Shown: positions 54,819-63,158 of the stretch, piece by piece
How positions within the stretch are numbered: position 1 is the first letter of the stretch
How the letters are laid out: each line of letters begins with the position of its first letter
NCBI RefSeq assembly: GCF_004119445.1
Contig: NZ_QICI01000010.1
Location: 87,405-151,404, forward strand
Source of the DNA: Chryseobacterium sp. CH21
Lineage (GTDB): Bacteria > Bacteroidota > Bacteroidia > Flavobacteriales > Weeksellaceae
Length of the DNA: 64,000 nucleotides
Direction: 5' to 3'
Notes under the pieces: generated by a model
The model's input: only the letters and a program-made list of their open reading frames with translations
Told to the model about the DNA's origin: nothing
Database searches by the model: none
Made by a program: the position numbers and the translations under genes

Positions 54819-56221
54819 ATGAAAAAAATATTCATTATACTTCCACTCTTTTTGAGTGGATTTTTATTTTCTCAGAAAAAGCCACAAAAAAATCCAGCAA
54901 AAAAAGGGACTGTTGCCAAATTTAATTATCATGATGAGTTCAGAAAAATCTCAGATGAAATTATGACCAACGGTACTGCTTATGATAATCTCGGAGAACT
55001 CTCCAAAGGCATAGGCCCACGTTTCAGTGCAACTCCCGGATATGCAAAAGCTGTAGAATGGGCTGAAAAAAAATTCAAAGAAATTGGTATTAATATGATC
55101 TGGAGACAGGAAGCCAAAGCGCCAGTCTGGATCAGAGGAAAAGAATCTTTGCAGATAAAAGCAGGAAATGGAGAATGGAAAAACATCAGAATGCTTTCTT
55201 TTGGAAACTCTGAAGGTACAGACGGAAAAGATCTTACAGGAGAAATTGTTTTAATTAATTCTACTTCAGAGCTTAATGCTATGTCTGTAGGACAATTAAG
55301 AGATAAAATAGTTTTCGTAAATGTTCCTATGGATCCGAAAATTATCAATACCAGCGATTCTTATTTACAGACTGCAAAATCAAAATTAATTTCCGCTTCT
55401 GTTATTGCTAAAACAGGGGCAAAAGCATTAATTATAAGATCACTTACCACAGCTAGTGACGATACTCCTCATGCCAAAATGATTTATTACGAACCAGACG
55501 ATAAAGTTAAAATTCCGGCTTTATCAATTGGGGTAAGATCCGCAGAGGAGCTGGAGAAATTAATAAAAAAACAAAAAGTTACTGCTAAAATCAACATGAA
55601 CGCCGAATCAAAAGGCGACACGACAAATCCCAATATCATTGCTGAAATTGGGGGAAAAAAGATTCTAAAGTAATCGTTCTGGGTGCCCAGCTTGATTCCT
55701 GGGATGTTGGTGAAGGAGCGGTAGATGACGGAACAGGTGTTGTACAGTGTATCGAAGTTTTAAGAACATTGAAGGCGCTTGGATATGAAAATAACCATAC
55801 CATCCGTGTTGTTCTGTACGCCAACAGTGAAAACGGCGGACAAGGCCGTGAGATGTATGCCGCTTATGTAAAAAAGAAAGACGAAAAACATGTATTCGCC
55901 CTGGGAACCGATGCCGGAGGCTATTCTCCGCGAGGATTCTCTTTGGACATGTCACCTCAAAGAAGAAGACTGGTTTATCCGTGGAAAGAATATTTTCTGC
56001 CTTATGGAGTTTATGATTTCGATCAGACAGAAGCCATTCAGGATATTTCTCCTTTAAAAAAACTGGACATTCCTTTGGCAGAGCTTGTGGTAGATACACA
56101 AAGATATTTCGATTATCATCATTCCGAACAGGATACTTTTGATAAAGTGAATAAAAGAGAGCTTCTTTTGGGAGCTGTAGCCATAACACAGATGATTTTT
56201 ATGGTTGATAAAAACTGGTAA
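54819..56221 (+). pseudogene. M28 peptidase paralog 1, frameshifted and active-site degenerate
   Basis: First of three tandem M28 paralogs (signal peptide cleaved after LFS; PA-like domain about 110-260; M28 domain about 270-465). The frame breaks at a G5A6 run (55650-55660); one extra A restores KKDSKVIVLGAQ and about 467 residues. Apart from that, the active site differs from its neighbours: the zinc His of GGHLDSWD is Gln291 (GAQLDSWD), the following AHDDG is AVDDG, and the NEEN pair is NSEN, so the catalytic Glu is Ser337. This paralog is probably not a working peptidase even when in frame. Confidence 0.85.
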
Positions 56222-56223
56222 CA

Positions 56224-57582
56224 ATGAAAAAAATATTAGGAACAACATTATTACTTCTTGGAATAACTGTTTTTAGCCAAACTAAAGAAGATTCCATCCA
56301 ATTTAAAAAAATTTCTACAGAAATTCTGAATAATGGTAAAGGATACAATGAACTGAGAGAACTCACCAAAACAATTGGTAATCGCTTAAGTGGTTCTGAA
56401 GCCTATGAAAAATCTGTGCAATGGGCAGCTCAAAAACTTCATGATGCCGGAGCTGATAAAGTATGGCTTCAGGAAGTGATGATTCCGGTATGGGTAAGAG
56501 GAAAAGAATCTTTACACATTCAGACCTCAAACGGAAAATGGAAAAGCATCAAGATGCTCTCCCTTGGAAACTCTGAAGGAACCGGAGGAAAAGATGTCTC
56601 CGGAGAAATCATCATGGTAAAATCACTTGAAGAATATGATCAGCTTCCCGCTGAAAAGGTAAAAGATAAAATTGTTTTCTTCAACTACACATTTAAACAG
56701 GAAAATGTACAGACGTTTATCTCTTATCGTGACGCAAGTGCCTATAGACGAACTACCGCTTCATTAACGGCTAAAAAAGGAGGTAAATTTACCATCATCA
56801 GATCCCTTTCTTCTGCTTTTGATGATGTTCCACACACAGGAAATATGCGTTATGATGAAAATATCTCTAAAATACCGGCTATAACAATTGGAAATACCTC
56901 GGCTGATGAGCTTGAAACCTTGTTGAAAAGTCAAAAAGTCATAGCCAAACTGAATTCCAACTGTGGAATGAAAGGAGAAAAACGATCTCACTCTGTTATA
57001 GGAGAAATCACAGGTAAAAAAGATCAGAGTGTTATTGTTGTCGGTGGACATCTTGATTCCTGGGATGTAGGCGAAGGCGCTCATGATGACGGTGCCGGAA
57101 TTGTACAAAGTATCGAGGTTTTAAGAACTTTTAAAAAATTAGGCATACAAAATAACCATACCATCCGTGCAGTTTGCTTTGCCAATGAAGAAAACGGAAC
57201 AAAAGGCGGGAAAGAATATGGTAAAGTTGCCAAAGAAAACAACGAGAAGCATCTTTTTGCTATAGAATCTGATGCAGGAGGTTTTTCACCACGAGGAATT
57301 TCCCTTGAAATGAATGAACCTCAAAGAAACCAGATCAAAAGCTGGGGAAATCTGTTTTTACCATATGGTGTTTACAACTTTGAAGGTAAATATTCCGGAT
57401 CGGATATTGCCCCGCTTCATGAAATGGGAGTTCCAACGGCAGAGTTGGTACCTGATCCGCAACGCTATTTCGATATTCACCATACAGAAGAAGACACTTT
57501 TGAAAAAGTCAACAGAAGAGAACTGTTACTCGGTTCTGCGGTGATGACCCAACTTATTTATATGATTGATAAAAATTGGTAA
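56224..57582 (+). CDS. M28 peptidase paralog 2 (carboxypeptidase Q-like)
   Basis: Secreted zinc exopeptidase of 452 residues. Signal peptide 1-19 (cleavage after VFS); a PA-like lid about 95-245; M28 domain with His276 (GGHLDSWD), Asp288, catalytic Glu322 and ligand Glu323 (NEEN), SDAGG, and the late HH in DIHHTEED. All five ligands are present. It starts 2 nt after paralog 1 ends and precedes paralog 3 by 4 nt, so the three form one operon. Confidence 0.92.
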   Translation: MKKILGTTLLLLGITVFSQTKEDSIQFKKISTEILNNGKGYNELRELTKTIGNRLSGSEAYEKSVQWAAQKLHDAGADKVWLQEVMIPVWVRGKESLHIQTSNGKWKSIKMLSLGNSEGTGGKDVSGEIIMVKSLEEYDQLPAEKVKDKIVFFNYTFKQENVQTFISYRDASAYRRTTASLTAKKGGKFTIIRSLSSAFDDVPHTGNMRYDENISKIPAITIGNTSADELETLLKSQKVIAKLNSNCGMKGEKRSHSVIGEITGKKDQSVIVVGGHLDSWDVGEGAHDDGAGIVQSIEVLRTFKKLGIQNNHTIRAVCFANEENGTKGGKEYGKVAKENNEKHLFAIESDAGGFSPRGISLEMNEPQRNQIKSWGNLFLPYGVYNFEGKYSGSDIAPLHEMGVPTAELVPDPQRYFDIHHTEEDTFEKVNRRELLLGSAVMTQLIYMIDKNW

Positions 57583-57586
57583 AACA

Positions 57587-58945
57587 ATGAAAAAGATATT
57601 AGGAACTTCATTATTGCTTTTTGGAATGATCGCTTTTGGTCAGTCTAAAGAAGATTCCATCCAGTTCAGAAAGATCTCTACAGAAATTCTGAACAACGGA
57701 AAAGGATATACAGAGCTTAGAGAGCTTACAAAAAACATAGGCCACCGTTTAAGCGGTTCTGAAGCTTATGAAAAGTCCGTAAAATGGGCCGAACAAAAAC
57801 TTCGTGATGCCGGCGCTGACAAAGTATGGCTTCAGGAAGTGATGATCCCAGTATGGGAAAGAGGAAAAGAATCTTTAAATATTCAGACTTCCAACGGAAA
57901 ATGGAAAAACCTTAAAATGCTTTCTCTTGGAAATTCTGAAGGCACCGGAGGAAAAGATGTTTCTGGAGAAATCATCATGGTAAAATCTATGGAAGAATAT
58001 GATAAACTTCCTGCTGAAAAAGTGAAAGATAAAATTGTATTCTTCAACTATGCTTTCAGCCAGTCATTCATAGAAACCTTTAAAGCCTATGGTGATGCAG
58101 CAAAATACAGAACTACAGCTGCTTCATTAACAGCAAAAAAAGGAGGGAAATTTGCCATCGTTAGGTCATTATCTTCTGCTTTTGACGATGTTCCTCACAC
58201 CGGAGCGATGCGCTATGAAGACAAAGTTTCCAAAATACCCGCTGTAGCCATCGGAAGCACTACAGCAGATGAACTGGAAACATTATTAAAGAATCAGAAA
58301 ATTACCGCAAAACTTAATTCCAATTGTGGAATGAAGGGTGAAAAACTCTCCCACTCTGTGATCGGGGAAATCACAGGTAAAAAAGATCAGAGTGTGATTG
58401 TTGTCGGCGGACATCTTGATTCCTGGGACGTAGGCGAAGGTGCTCATGATGACGGAGCCGGAATTGTACAAAGCATTGAAGTATTAAGAACCTTTAAAAA
58501 ATTGGGAATTCCAAATAACCATACCATCAGAGTAGTCTGCTTCGCCAATGAAGAAAATGGGGTAAAAGGCGGAATTCAATATGGTAAAACCGTAAAAGAG
58601 AAAAACGAAAAACATCTTTTTGCCATAGAAACAGACGCAGGAGGTTTTGCTCCAAGAGGTATTGCTTTAGATATGGATGATGCAAAAAGAAATCAGATCA
58701 AAGGCTGGTCAAACTTATTCCTTCCCTACGGAGTTTACAACTTTGAAGAAAGATTTTCAGGAACAGATCTTTATCCACTCCACGACATGGGAATCCCCGC
58801 TGCTGAATTGATGCCGGATTCTCAACGTTATTTCGATATTCATCATACCGAAGAAGATACTTTTGAAAAGGTGAATCGAAGAGAGCTTTTATTAGGCGCT
58901 ACAGCTTTGACACAGATTATTTATATGATTGATAAAAACTGGTAA
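57587..58945 (+). CDS. M28 peptidase paralog 3 (carboxypeptidase Q-like)
   Basis: Near-duplicate of paralog 2 with the same domain order and complete M28 ligands (GGHLDSWD, DDGAG, NEEN, TDAGG, DIHHTEED). The start is ATG 57587 (MKKILG), equivalent to the paralog 2 start; seven upstream codons are extra. 452 residues. Probably periplasmic or secreted. The high similarity points to recent duplication, and the terminator at 58952 ends the operon. Confidence 0.92.
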   Translation: MKKILGTSLLLFGMIAFGQSKEDSIQFRKISTEILNNGKGYTELRELTKNIGHRLSGSEAYEKSVKWAEQKLRDAGADKVWLQEVMIPVWERGKESLNIQTSNGKWKNLKMLSLGNSEGTGGKDVSGEIIMVKSMEEYDKLPAEKVKDKIVFFNYAFSQSFIETFKAYGDAAKYRTTAASLTAKKGGKFAIVRSLSSAFDDVPHTGAMRYEDKVSKIPAVAIGSTTADELETLLKNQKITAKLNSNCGMKGEKLSHSVIGEITGKKDQSVIVVGGHLDSWDVGEGAHDDGAGIVQSIEVLRTFKKLGIPNNHTIRVVCFANEENGVKGGIQYGKTVKEKNEKHLFAIETDAGGFAPRGIALDMDDAKRNQIKGWSNLFLPYGVYNFEERFSGTDLYPLHDMGIPAAELMPDSQRYFDIHHTEEDTFEKVNRRELLLGATALTQIIYMIDKNW

Positions 58946-58951
58946 AATACG

Positions 58952-58982
58952 AAACCGTCTTTTTAAAGGCGGTTTTCTTTTT
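58952..58982 (+). terminator. intrinsic terminator after M28 operon
   Basis: 8-bp stem aaaccgtc / ggcggttt (58952-58959, 58968-58975), T-rich tail. Confidence 0.85.
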
Positions 58983-58989
58983 AATAATA

Positions 58990-59435
58990 TCTAACTCTTC
59001 AATCAATAGAAACGGGCTTTATCCCAAACCTATAAGAATCCCACTGATCTCACAGATTGACACGGATGATTGTGCATTTTTATATTGGTGAAATTAGTGT
59101 AAATATATTTGTGTTATTAGTGGTTCTTGAAATTAAACACAAATTGCACTAATCATTTCACGAATTGCACAATTCAATTGGAACAGGCTTAAGCCTGTTT
59201 TGTCTTATGGAATAGCTTCCATCGGCTTTAGCCAAAATCTATAAAGTTTTTTTTAACCGCAGATTTTCGCAGGTAATTGAGGATATTTTTTGATGGATAA
59301 GTTTTAAATGATTCTATTGGTGAAATTTGTGCAAAGATATTTGTGACATTTGTGGTTTTATAATTAAACACGAATGACACTAATAATTTCACGAATAACA
59401 CAATTGCAATAAAATGGTTTATAGCTCTTTCCAAT
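58990..59435. repeat. dispersed repeat block with inverted hairpin repeat copy 3
   Basis: Non-coding. 58995-59125 matches 48220-48330 in the opposite orientation (cacggatgattgtgca); 59160-59245 holds copy 3 of the hairpin repeat, inverted (aggcttaagcct, cggctttagcc); 59290-59410 repeats tgaaatttgtgcaaa and cacgaat units. Confidence 0.65.
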
Positions 59436-59441
59436 ATTATA

Positions 59442-59966
59442 TTACTTAAGTTTCTTATCTCTAATTTTACGTTTGTACAAAAAATTTCTCCACAAAAAAA
59501 TTTTCCATGCGTGATGTAATCCACCTCCGGATTCCCAATTGACATCAAACTTCCCTCCATCCCATGCATACACAGGTATTTCAATTTTTGAATGAAACAT
59601 GGGTTGATTATCCTTTATTGCAGCAAAATAATCAGTCTCAAAATTTGATTTCCGATAGTATTGTATCTCAACTATAGTCTCTGTTTTGTTAGCCCTGAAC
59701 ATATACAGATTCACATCATAAAGATCATCAAGCTCTTTATACAAGTTTTCTACTGCAGAATCTAATGTAAGCATCATTTTTGAATTATTGATCCTATTTC
59801 GGGACGAGCTTCGTTCCAGGGAGTTCGTTCCTTCAAATTCATTAAAATCAGACAGAATAAAAAATAAATCAGGAGAAATAGTATTCCAACAATTAGTTTT
59901 TACTAATTGTAAAAGGCTAGTAATATTGATCTTTATATGATCTTTTAAATCGTTTTGAGTCATCAT
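59442..59966 (-). CDS. cytosolic protein of unknown function
   Basis: 174 residues, no signal peptide or membrane segment; an ATG at the second codon is equally good. The C-terminal half has MFHSKIEIPVYAWDGGKFDVNWESG, then a basic tail (LYKRKIRDKKLK). I do not recognise it. It is flanked by repeat blocks on the left and the structured non-coding stretch on the right, and it stands alone. Confidence 0.55.
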   Translation of the reverse strand: MMTQNDLKDHIKINITSLLQLVKTNCWNTISPDLFFILSDFNEFEGTNSLERSSSRNRINNSKMMLTLDSAVENLYKELDDLYDVNLYMFRANKTETIVEIQYYRKSNFETDYFAAIKDNQPMFHSKIEIPVYAWDGGKFDVNWESGGGLHHAWKIFLWRNFLYKRKIRDKKLK

Positions 59967-60155
59967 TACATTATTCTACAAATATTTCAAATTGCATAAA
60001 ACATCATCTTGCCGTAATATTTTCTTTGCTTCAAATTATTTAAGCTTAAAAATAGAAAATTTTTCTTTGTTTAAGGAAATAATAGATGAAAACACGCTTC
60101 AACAAAAGTCTTATCAACCTTATAAAACAAAGTGTTAATCGTAAATACAAAACTT

Positions 60156-60171
60156 TGGCATGATATTGGCA
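60156..60171 (+). promoter_or_regulatory. candidate sigma-54 promoter
   Basis: tggcatgatattggca matches the -24/-12 layout TGGCACG-N4-TTGCA with GG and GC exactly 10 nt apart; two bases differ. No TAnnTTTG element is nearby. No activator site is identified. Confidence 0.45.
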
Positions 60172-60207
60172 TTTAAAAAATCGAGAAAAAATAAAAAAAC
60201 ACTAAGG

Positions 60208-60267
60208 ATGAGAAAAAAGGTTTTCTGTGGATTTTCAGTTTTTCCACCGATTCAAGTTCATATCTAG
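60208..60267 (+). CDS. possible 19-codon leader peptide
   Basis: ATG 60208 with an upstream actaagg; the product starts MRKKVFCG and stops at TAG 60265. It is basic and hydrophobic. It lies between the sigma-54-like promoter and a weak terminator. Evidence for translation is thin. Confidence 0.2.
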   Translation: MRKKVFCGFSVFPPIQVHI

Positions 60268-60286
60268 TATATGAATCCTTTTTTTT
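60257..60286 (+). terminator. weak AT-rich terminator
   Basis: ttcatat / atatgaa (7 bp, loop ctagt) followed by tcc and eight T. An alternative gattca/tgaatc pairing competes. With the sigma-54-like promoter it would bound a transcript of about 100 nt. Confidence 0.45.
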
Positions 60287-60301
60287 CTACGATGCCGTAC
60301 A

Positions 60302-60367
60302 AGATACGGGTTCGTGATTAACTAACTCCCCCGTTGGTTTTTCACAGCAATTTTGCACCCCGTATCT
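60302..60367. ncRNA. candidate structured RNA, nested hairpins
   Basis: agatacggg (60302-60310) pairs perfectly with cccgtatct (60359-60367). Inside, gtga-tt-aactaac (60314-60326) pairs with gttggtt-tt-tcac (60333-60345) across a tccccc loop, with a symmetric 2x2 internal loop; a short gca/tgc hairpin (60347-60356) completes a three-way junction. A further ctggt/accag hairpin is at 60370-60389. The strand is unknown. It does not look like a tRNA or any riboswitch I can name. Confidence 0.4.
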
Positions 60368-60398
60368 AACTGGTATCATCAATAACCAGGAATCTTAA

Positions 60399-60536
60399 TT
60401 GATTCAAAAAAAACAAAAATTTCCCGGACTTTTAGCCCGGAATAACGATATAGATAAATGGCAAAGTCATCGTGAACCTTGGCCCAGTAAAGGAACTTAT
60501 TCTTTTTACCGTGATGAGTACGCCTTTATTTTTTAA
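60399..60536 (+). CDS. possible small protein, TTG start
   Basis: 45 codons from a TTG to TAA, with codon use and composition that look coding (KFPGLLARNNDI, WQSHREPWPSKG, YSFYRDEYAF). A stop directly precedes the TTG, so no longer start exists unless the frame is broken. It may be a remnant. Family unknown. It lies 29 nt before the small membrane protein gene. Confidence 0.3.
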   Translation: MIQKKQKFPGLLARNNDIDKWQSHREPWPSKGTYSFYRDEYAFIF

Positions 60537-60565
60537 TCAATTGTATAACCCTTAAAATGTAAGTA

Positions 60566-60796
60566 ATGATGAGATCCTTTTTTGAAATGATTTTTAAGAG
60601 AAATGAAGATGCTGCAAAATTGAATATCTGGAGCCTGTTATTGGTTCTGAGCTTTGCTGCGTTTTCTGTATTGGTATACGCTTCAGAACCAAGCTTCAAT
60701 AGCTTAATTATATACCTTACGGCATTTGCCGCCTATTTAGGCTTTGGCTTTGTATTCATCAGTTCCCTTGCCGGGAAAAGTATGAAGAAGAGATAA
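60566..60796 (+). CDS. small membrane protein with two membrane segments
   Basis: 76 residues: charged N-terminus, hydrophobic segments at about 20-40 and 47-68, and a KSMKKR tail, so the N- and C-termini probably face the cytosol. Family not recognised. It is followed by a strong terminator. Confidence 0.65.
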   Translation: MMRSFFEMIFKRNEDAAKLNIWSLLLVLSFAAFSVLVYASEPSFNSLIIYLTAFAAYLGFGFVFISSLAGKSMKKR

Positions 60797-60830
60797 CAGA
60801 AAACATAACTTTCAATTTACTTTTACTGAA

Positions 60831-60858
60831 AAAACCGCCCTGTTTGGAGCGGTTTTTT
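60831..60858 (+). terminator. intrinsic terminator after small membrane protein
   Basis: aaaaccgc / gcggtttt stem (60831-60838, 60849-60856) with T6. Confidence 0.9.
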
Positions 60859-60955
60859 ATTTTAAAATTTTACTTTGGAGCTATATATAAAAAAGCCACC
60901 CCATCCGGAGCAGCCCTCGCGACAACAACAAGTGCTATCGTCACATCGTAATAAT

Positions 60956-61177
60956 TTATTCTTTAAACAGATCCTTCATCATTTCATCAAGGATCTTTTT
61001 CGTTTCTTCTTCAATCATTTTTCCGGACTTTTCAACGAGTTCTTCTCTGAAAGGTTCACAGCAGGCTTTTATTCCGAACCCTTCATCAGTTTTTACCAAT
61101 TCAGGATGCAGACCATGCTCTTCGCATACTTCCGATTCTATTTCTTTCTTTATCAGGTCGTAATTCAGATCAAACAT
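60956..61177 (-). CDS. small Cys-containing helical protein
   Basis: 73 residues, cytosolic, very acidic/basic and helical. Cys18-EEHG and a C39C40 pair (KACCEPF) plus His could bind a metal or form a redox site. The start is the ATG at 61177. The family is not recognised. Confidence 0.6.
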   Translation of the reverse strand: MFDLNYDLIKKEIESEVCEEHGLHPELVKTDEGFGIKACCEPFREELVEKSGKMIEEETKKILDEMMKDLFKE

Positions 61178-61301
61178 ATTTTCTATTTTGTTTCTTATAT
61201 AAGTGCAGGATAAAGATAGAAGTAATAAATCCTTCCCGAAATCCGTATTTCTACGGTATTTACGGGAAACAAAAAATCGATGCTTGCTGCTTCTTAATCC
61301 T

Positions 61302-61877
61302 TTAAAATTTATCCAGAATTTTCTTCGGTAAGACTTTCACAAGTTCTTTTTTATATTCCTTTTCAAGAATAACAAATTTCCAAGCTTTTTTGTCTTTTGA
61401 AACAGCACAGGTTTTCATATTGGCATTGATGAGATATGAACCTTCGTTGGCTAAATATTTTACATTATTCGCTCCATATTTGGCTGTTAGTGCACTGTTC
61501 ATTTTCTTTTTCATATCATCGTTTAATGAACTGACATTGCATTTCAGCTTCAAAAAATAATGGGTAATAGAAAAATATTCACCAGTAATGAGTTCGGGGT
61601 TTTCAATGTTTCCAAACTTTAAATCCTGCATTTCAATTTTCATGAACGGATTATTGTAGGTCATATTCAAAATCTGTGTCATCTGCTCTTTTGAAATAAT
61701 GGTGAAGAATTTTGGATAGATACAGCTTACTGCCTGATCGATCTGTTTAGATTTAATACTGTTTACAAAATAAGTAAGTGATTTTTTTATCGCTGGATCG
61801 TCAGGATTTGCTTTAGCCTGCGAAAAAGTTATACACGACAGCAGAACAAAAAGAAACAGAAGTGATTTGGTTTTCAT
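61302..61877 (-). CDS. secreted protein of unknown function
   Basis: 191 residues with a signal peptide (about 1-21; the AKA site is favoured). The mature domain, with YFVNSIKSKQIDQAVSCIYPKFF and KAWKFVILE, has an NTF2/SnoaL-like order. Three mature cysteines. No lipobox. The family is not recognised; it is transcribed alone. Confidence 0.65.
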   Translation of the reverse strand: MKTKSLLFLFVLLSCITFSQAKANPDDPAIKKSLTYFVNSIKSKQIDQAVSCIYPKFFTIISKEQMTQILNMTYNNPFMKIEMQDLKFGNIENPELITGEYFSITHYFLKLKCNVSSLNDDMKKKMNSALTAKYGANNVKYLANEGSYLINANMKTCAVSKDKKAWKFVILEKEYKKELVKVLPKKILDKF

Positions 61878-61995
61878 TATTAAATGGTGTTACAAATTTA
61901 AGATTACTTTTTACCAGAAAATCATTACCCTTTCCGGCTCTTAAAATGGGTCGCAACATTTACGCAGATCGTTACAGAATATATTTGGGCCAAAT

Positions 61996-62019
61996 AAAAA
62001 GCCGTCCAACGGACGGCTT
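61996..62019 (-). terminator. intrinsic terminator of the PPIase operon
   Basis: Minus strand gccgtcc / ggacggc stem (62001-62007, 62011-62017) followed by five T. Confidence 0.88.
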
Positions 62020-62039
62020 CATATCTTAAAAAGATTCAA

Positions 62040-63155
62040 TTATTTTACTTTTACAAGCTCAACATCGAAAACTAACCAAGAGTTTGGCGGGATCACTCCT
62101 CCTGCTCCTCTTTCTCCGTAAGCCATTGCTGGCGGGATCAATAATGTAGCAGTTTCACCTTCTTTCAATAATAGGATACCTTCATCCCATCCTTTGATTA
62201 CTCTTCCCATTCCGATTGGAATTTCGATAGGCTCGTTTCTCTTGAATGAAGAATCGAATTCAGTTCCGTCTACCAATTTACCTGCATAGTGTACAGATAC
62301 GTTGTCACCTGCTTTTGGAGCTTTACCTTCAGCTGTTTTTGTGATTTTATAGTAAAGACCTGATTCTGTTTTTTGCATACCAGCTTTTAGGTTTTCAACT
62401 AATTTCTCCTGGTTAGCTTTGAATTCTTCTTCTTTTTTCTTCTTTTCAGCTTCTTCTTTAGCGATAAAAGCTTTATTGTTTTCTGTGATTTTAGCTTTTC
62501 CTTCGTTGAAAGTTTTAGCTGCATCGTAGTGCTTGTATTCGTCACCTTTGCTGAAAACAGAAACTTTTTCTAAAACGATATCAGTTTTAGGCTTATCCTG
62601 AGCTCCTTTTTCAACGTTAGCAATAGCATCAATGACATCATTACCTTTTACCACTTTTCCGAAGATCGTGTGTCTTCCGTCTAACCAAGGAGTAGCTACT
62701 TCAGTAATGAAGAACTGAGAACCGTTAGTGTTAGGTCCTGAGTTTGCCATTGAAAGAACACCTTTTCCAGTGTGTTTAAGGTCATTTCTTTCATCCTCGA
62801 ATTTATATCCCGGATCACCTGCTCCAGTTCCTTTAGGATCACCTCCCTGGATCATGAAATCTTTGATTACTCTGTGGAAAATAGTTCCGTCATAGTAAGG
62901 AACTCCCTTAGCCTTAGCTTTGTTGTCGATTTTCCCTTCTGCAAGACCGATAAAGTTGGCTACAGTTACTGGTGCTTTCTTGTCCTCAAACTTTACAATT
63001 AAGTTACCTTTTGTAGTTTGAAGATTGGCATAAAGTCCGTCATTAAGACCTTCGTAAGTTTCTTTGTCTACGTTCATTTTTTTATAAATTGGGGTACAAC
63101 TCATCAGCGAAATACTTGCCGCTGCCAGAATTATATTCTTGTTAAACAATTTCAT
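62040..63155 (-). CDS. bifunctional peptidyl-prolyl isomerase lipoprotein (cyclophilin plus FKBP)
   Basis: Two prolyl isomerase folds in one lipoprotein (lipobox SLMSC, Cys20). Cyclophilin domain about 45-200 (FHRVIKDFMIQGGDP, GSQFFITE, LDGRHTIFGKV), a charged Lys/Glu coiled linker about 215-255, and an FKBP domain about 275-371 (VSVHYAGKL, FDSSFKRNEPIEIPIG, PPAMAYGERG). It helps fold exported proteins at the envelope. It lies 3 nt after gldI, so the two form an operon. Confidence 0.93.
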   Translation of the reverse strand: MKLFNKNIILAAASISLMSCTPIYKKMNVDKETYEGLNDGLYANLQTTKGNLIVKFEDKKAPVTVANFIGLAEGKIDNKAKAKGVPYYDGTIFHRVIKDFMIQGGDPKGTGAGDPGYKFEDERNDLKHTGKGVLSMANSGPNTNGSQFFITEVATPWLDGRHTIFGKVVKGNDVIDAIANVEKGAQDKPKTDIVLEKVSVFSKGDEYKHYDAAKTFNEGKAKITENNKAFIAKEEAEKKKKEEEFKANQEKLVENLKAGMQKTESGLYYKITKTAEGKAPKAGDNVSVHYAGKLVDGTEFDSSFKRNEPIEIPIGMGRVIKGWDEGILLLKEGETATLLIPPAMAYGERGAGGVIPPNSWLVFDVELVKVK

Positions 63156-63158
63156 GTA

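Noticed and set aside
59228..59584. 118-residue minus-strand frame
   Set aside because: Overlaps the gene at 59442 in another frame and runs through a repeat block; no protein-like features.
60302..60367. tRNA-like gene
   Set aside because: The closing helix is 9 bp and there are no D- or T-arm consensus sequences or CCA; it is better described as an unknown structured RNA.
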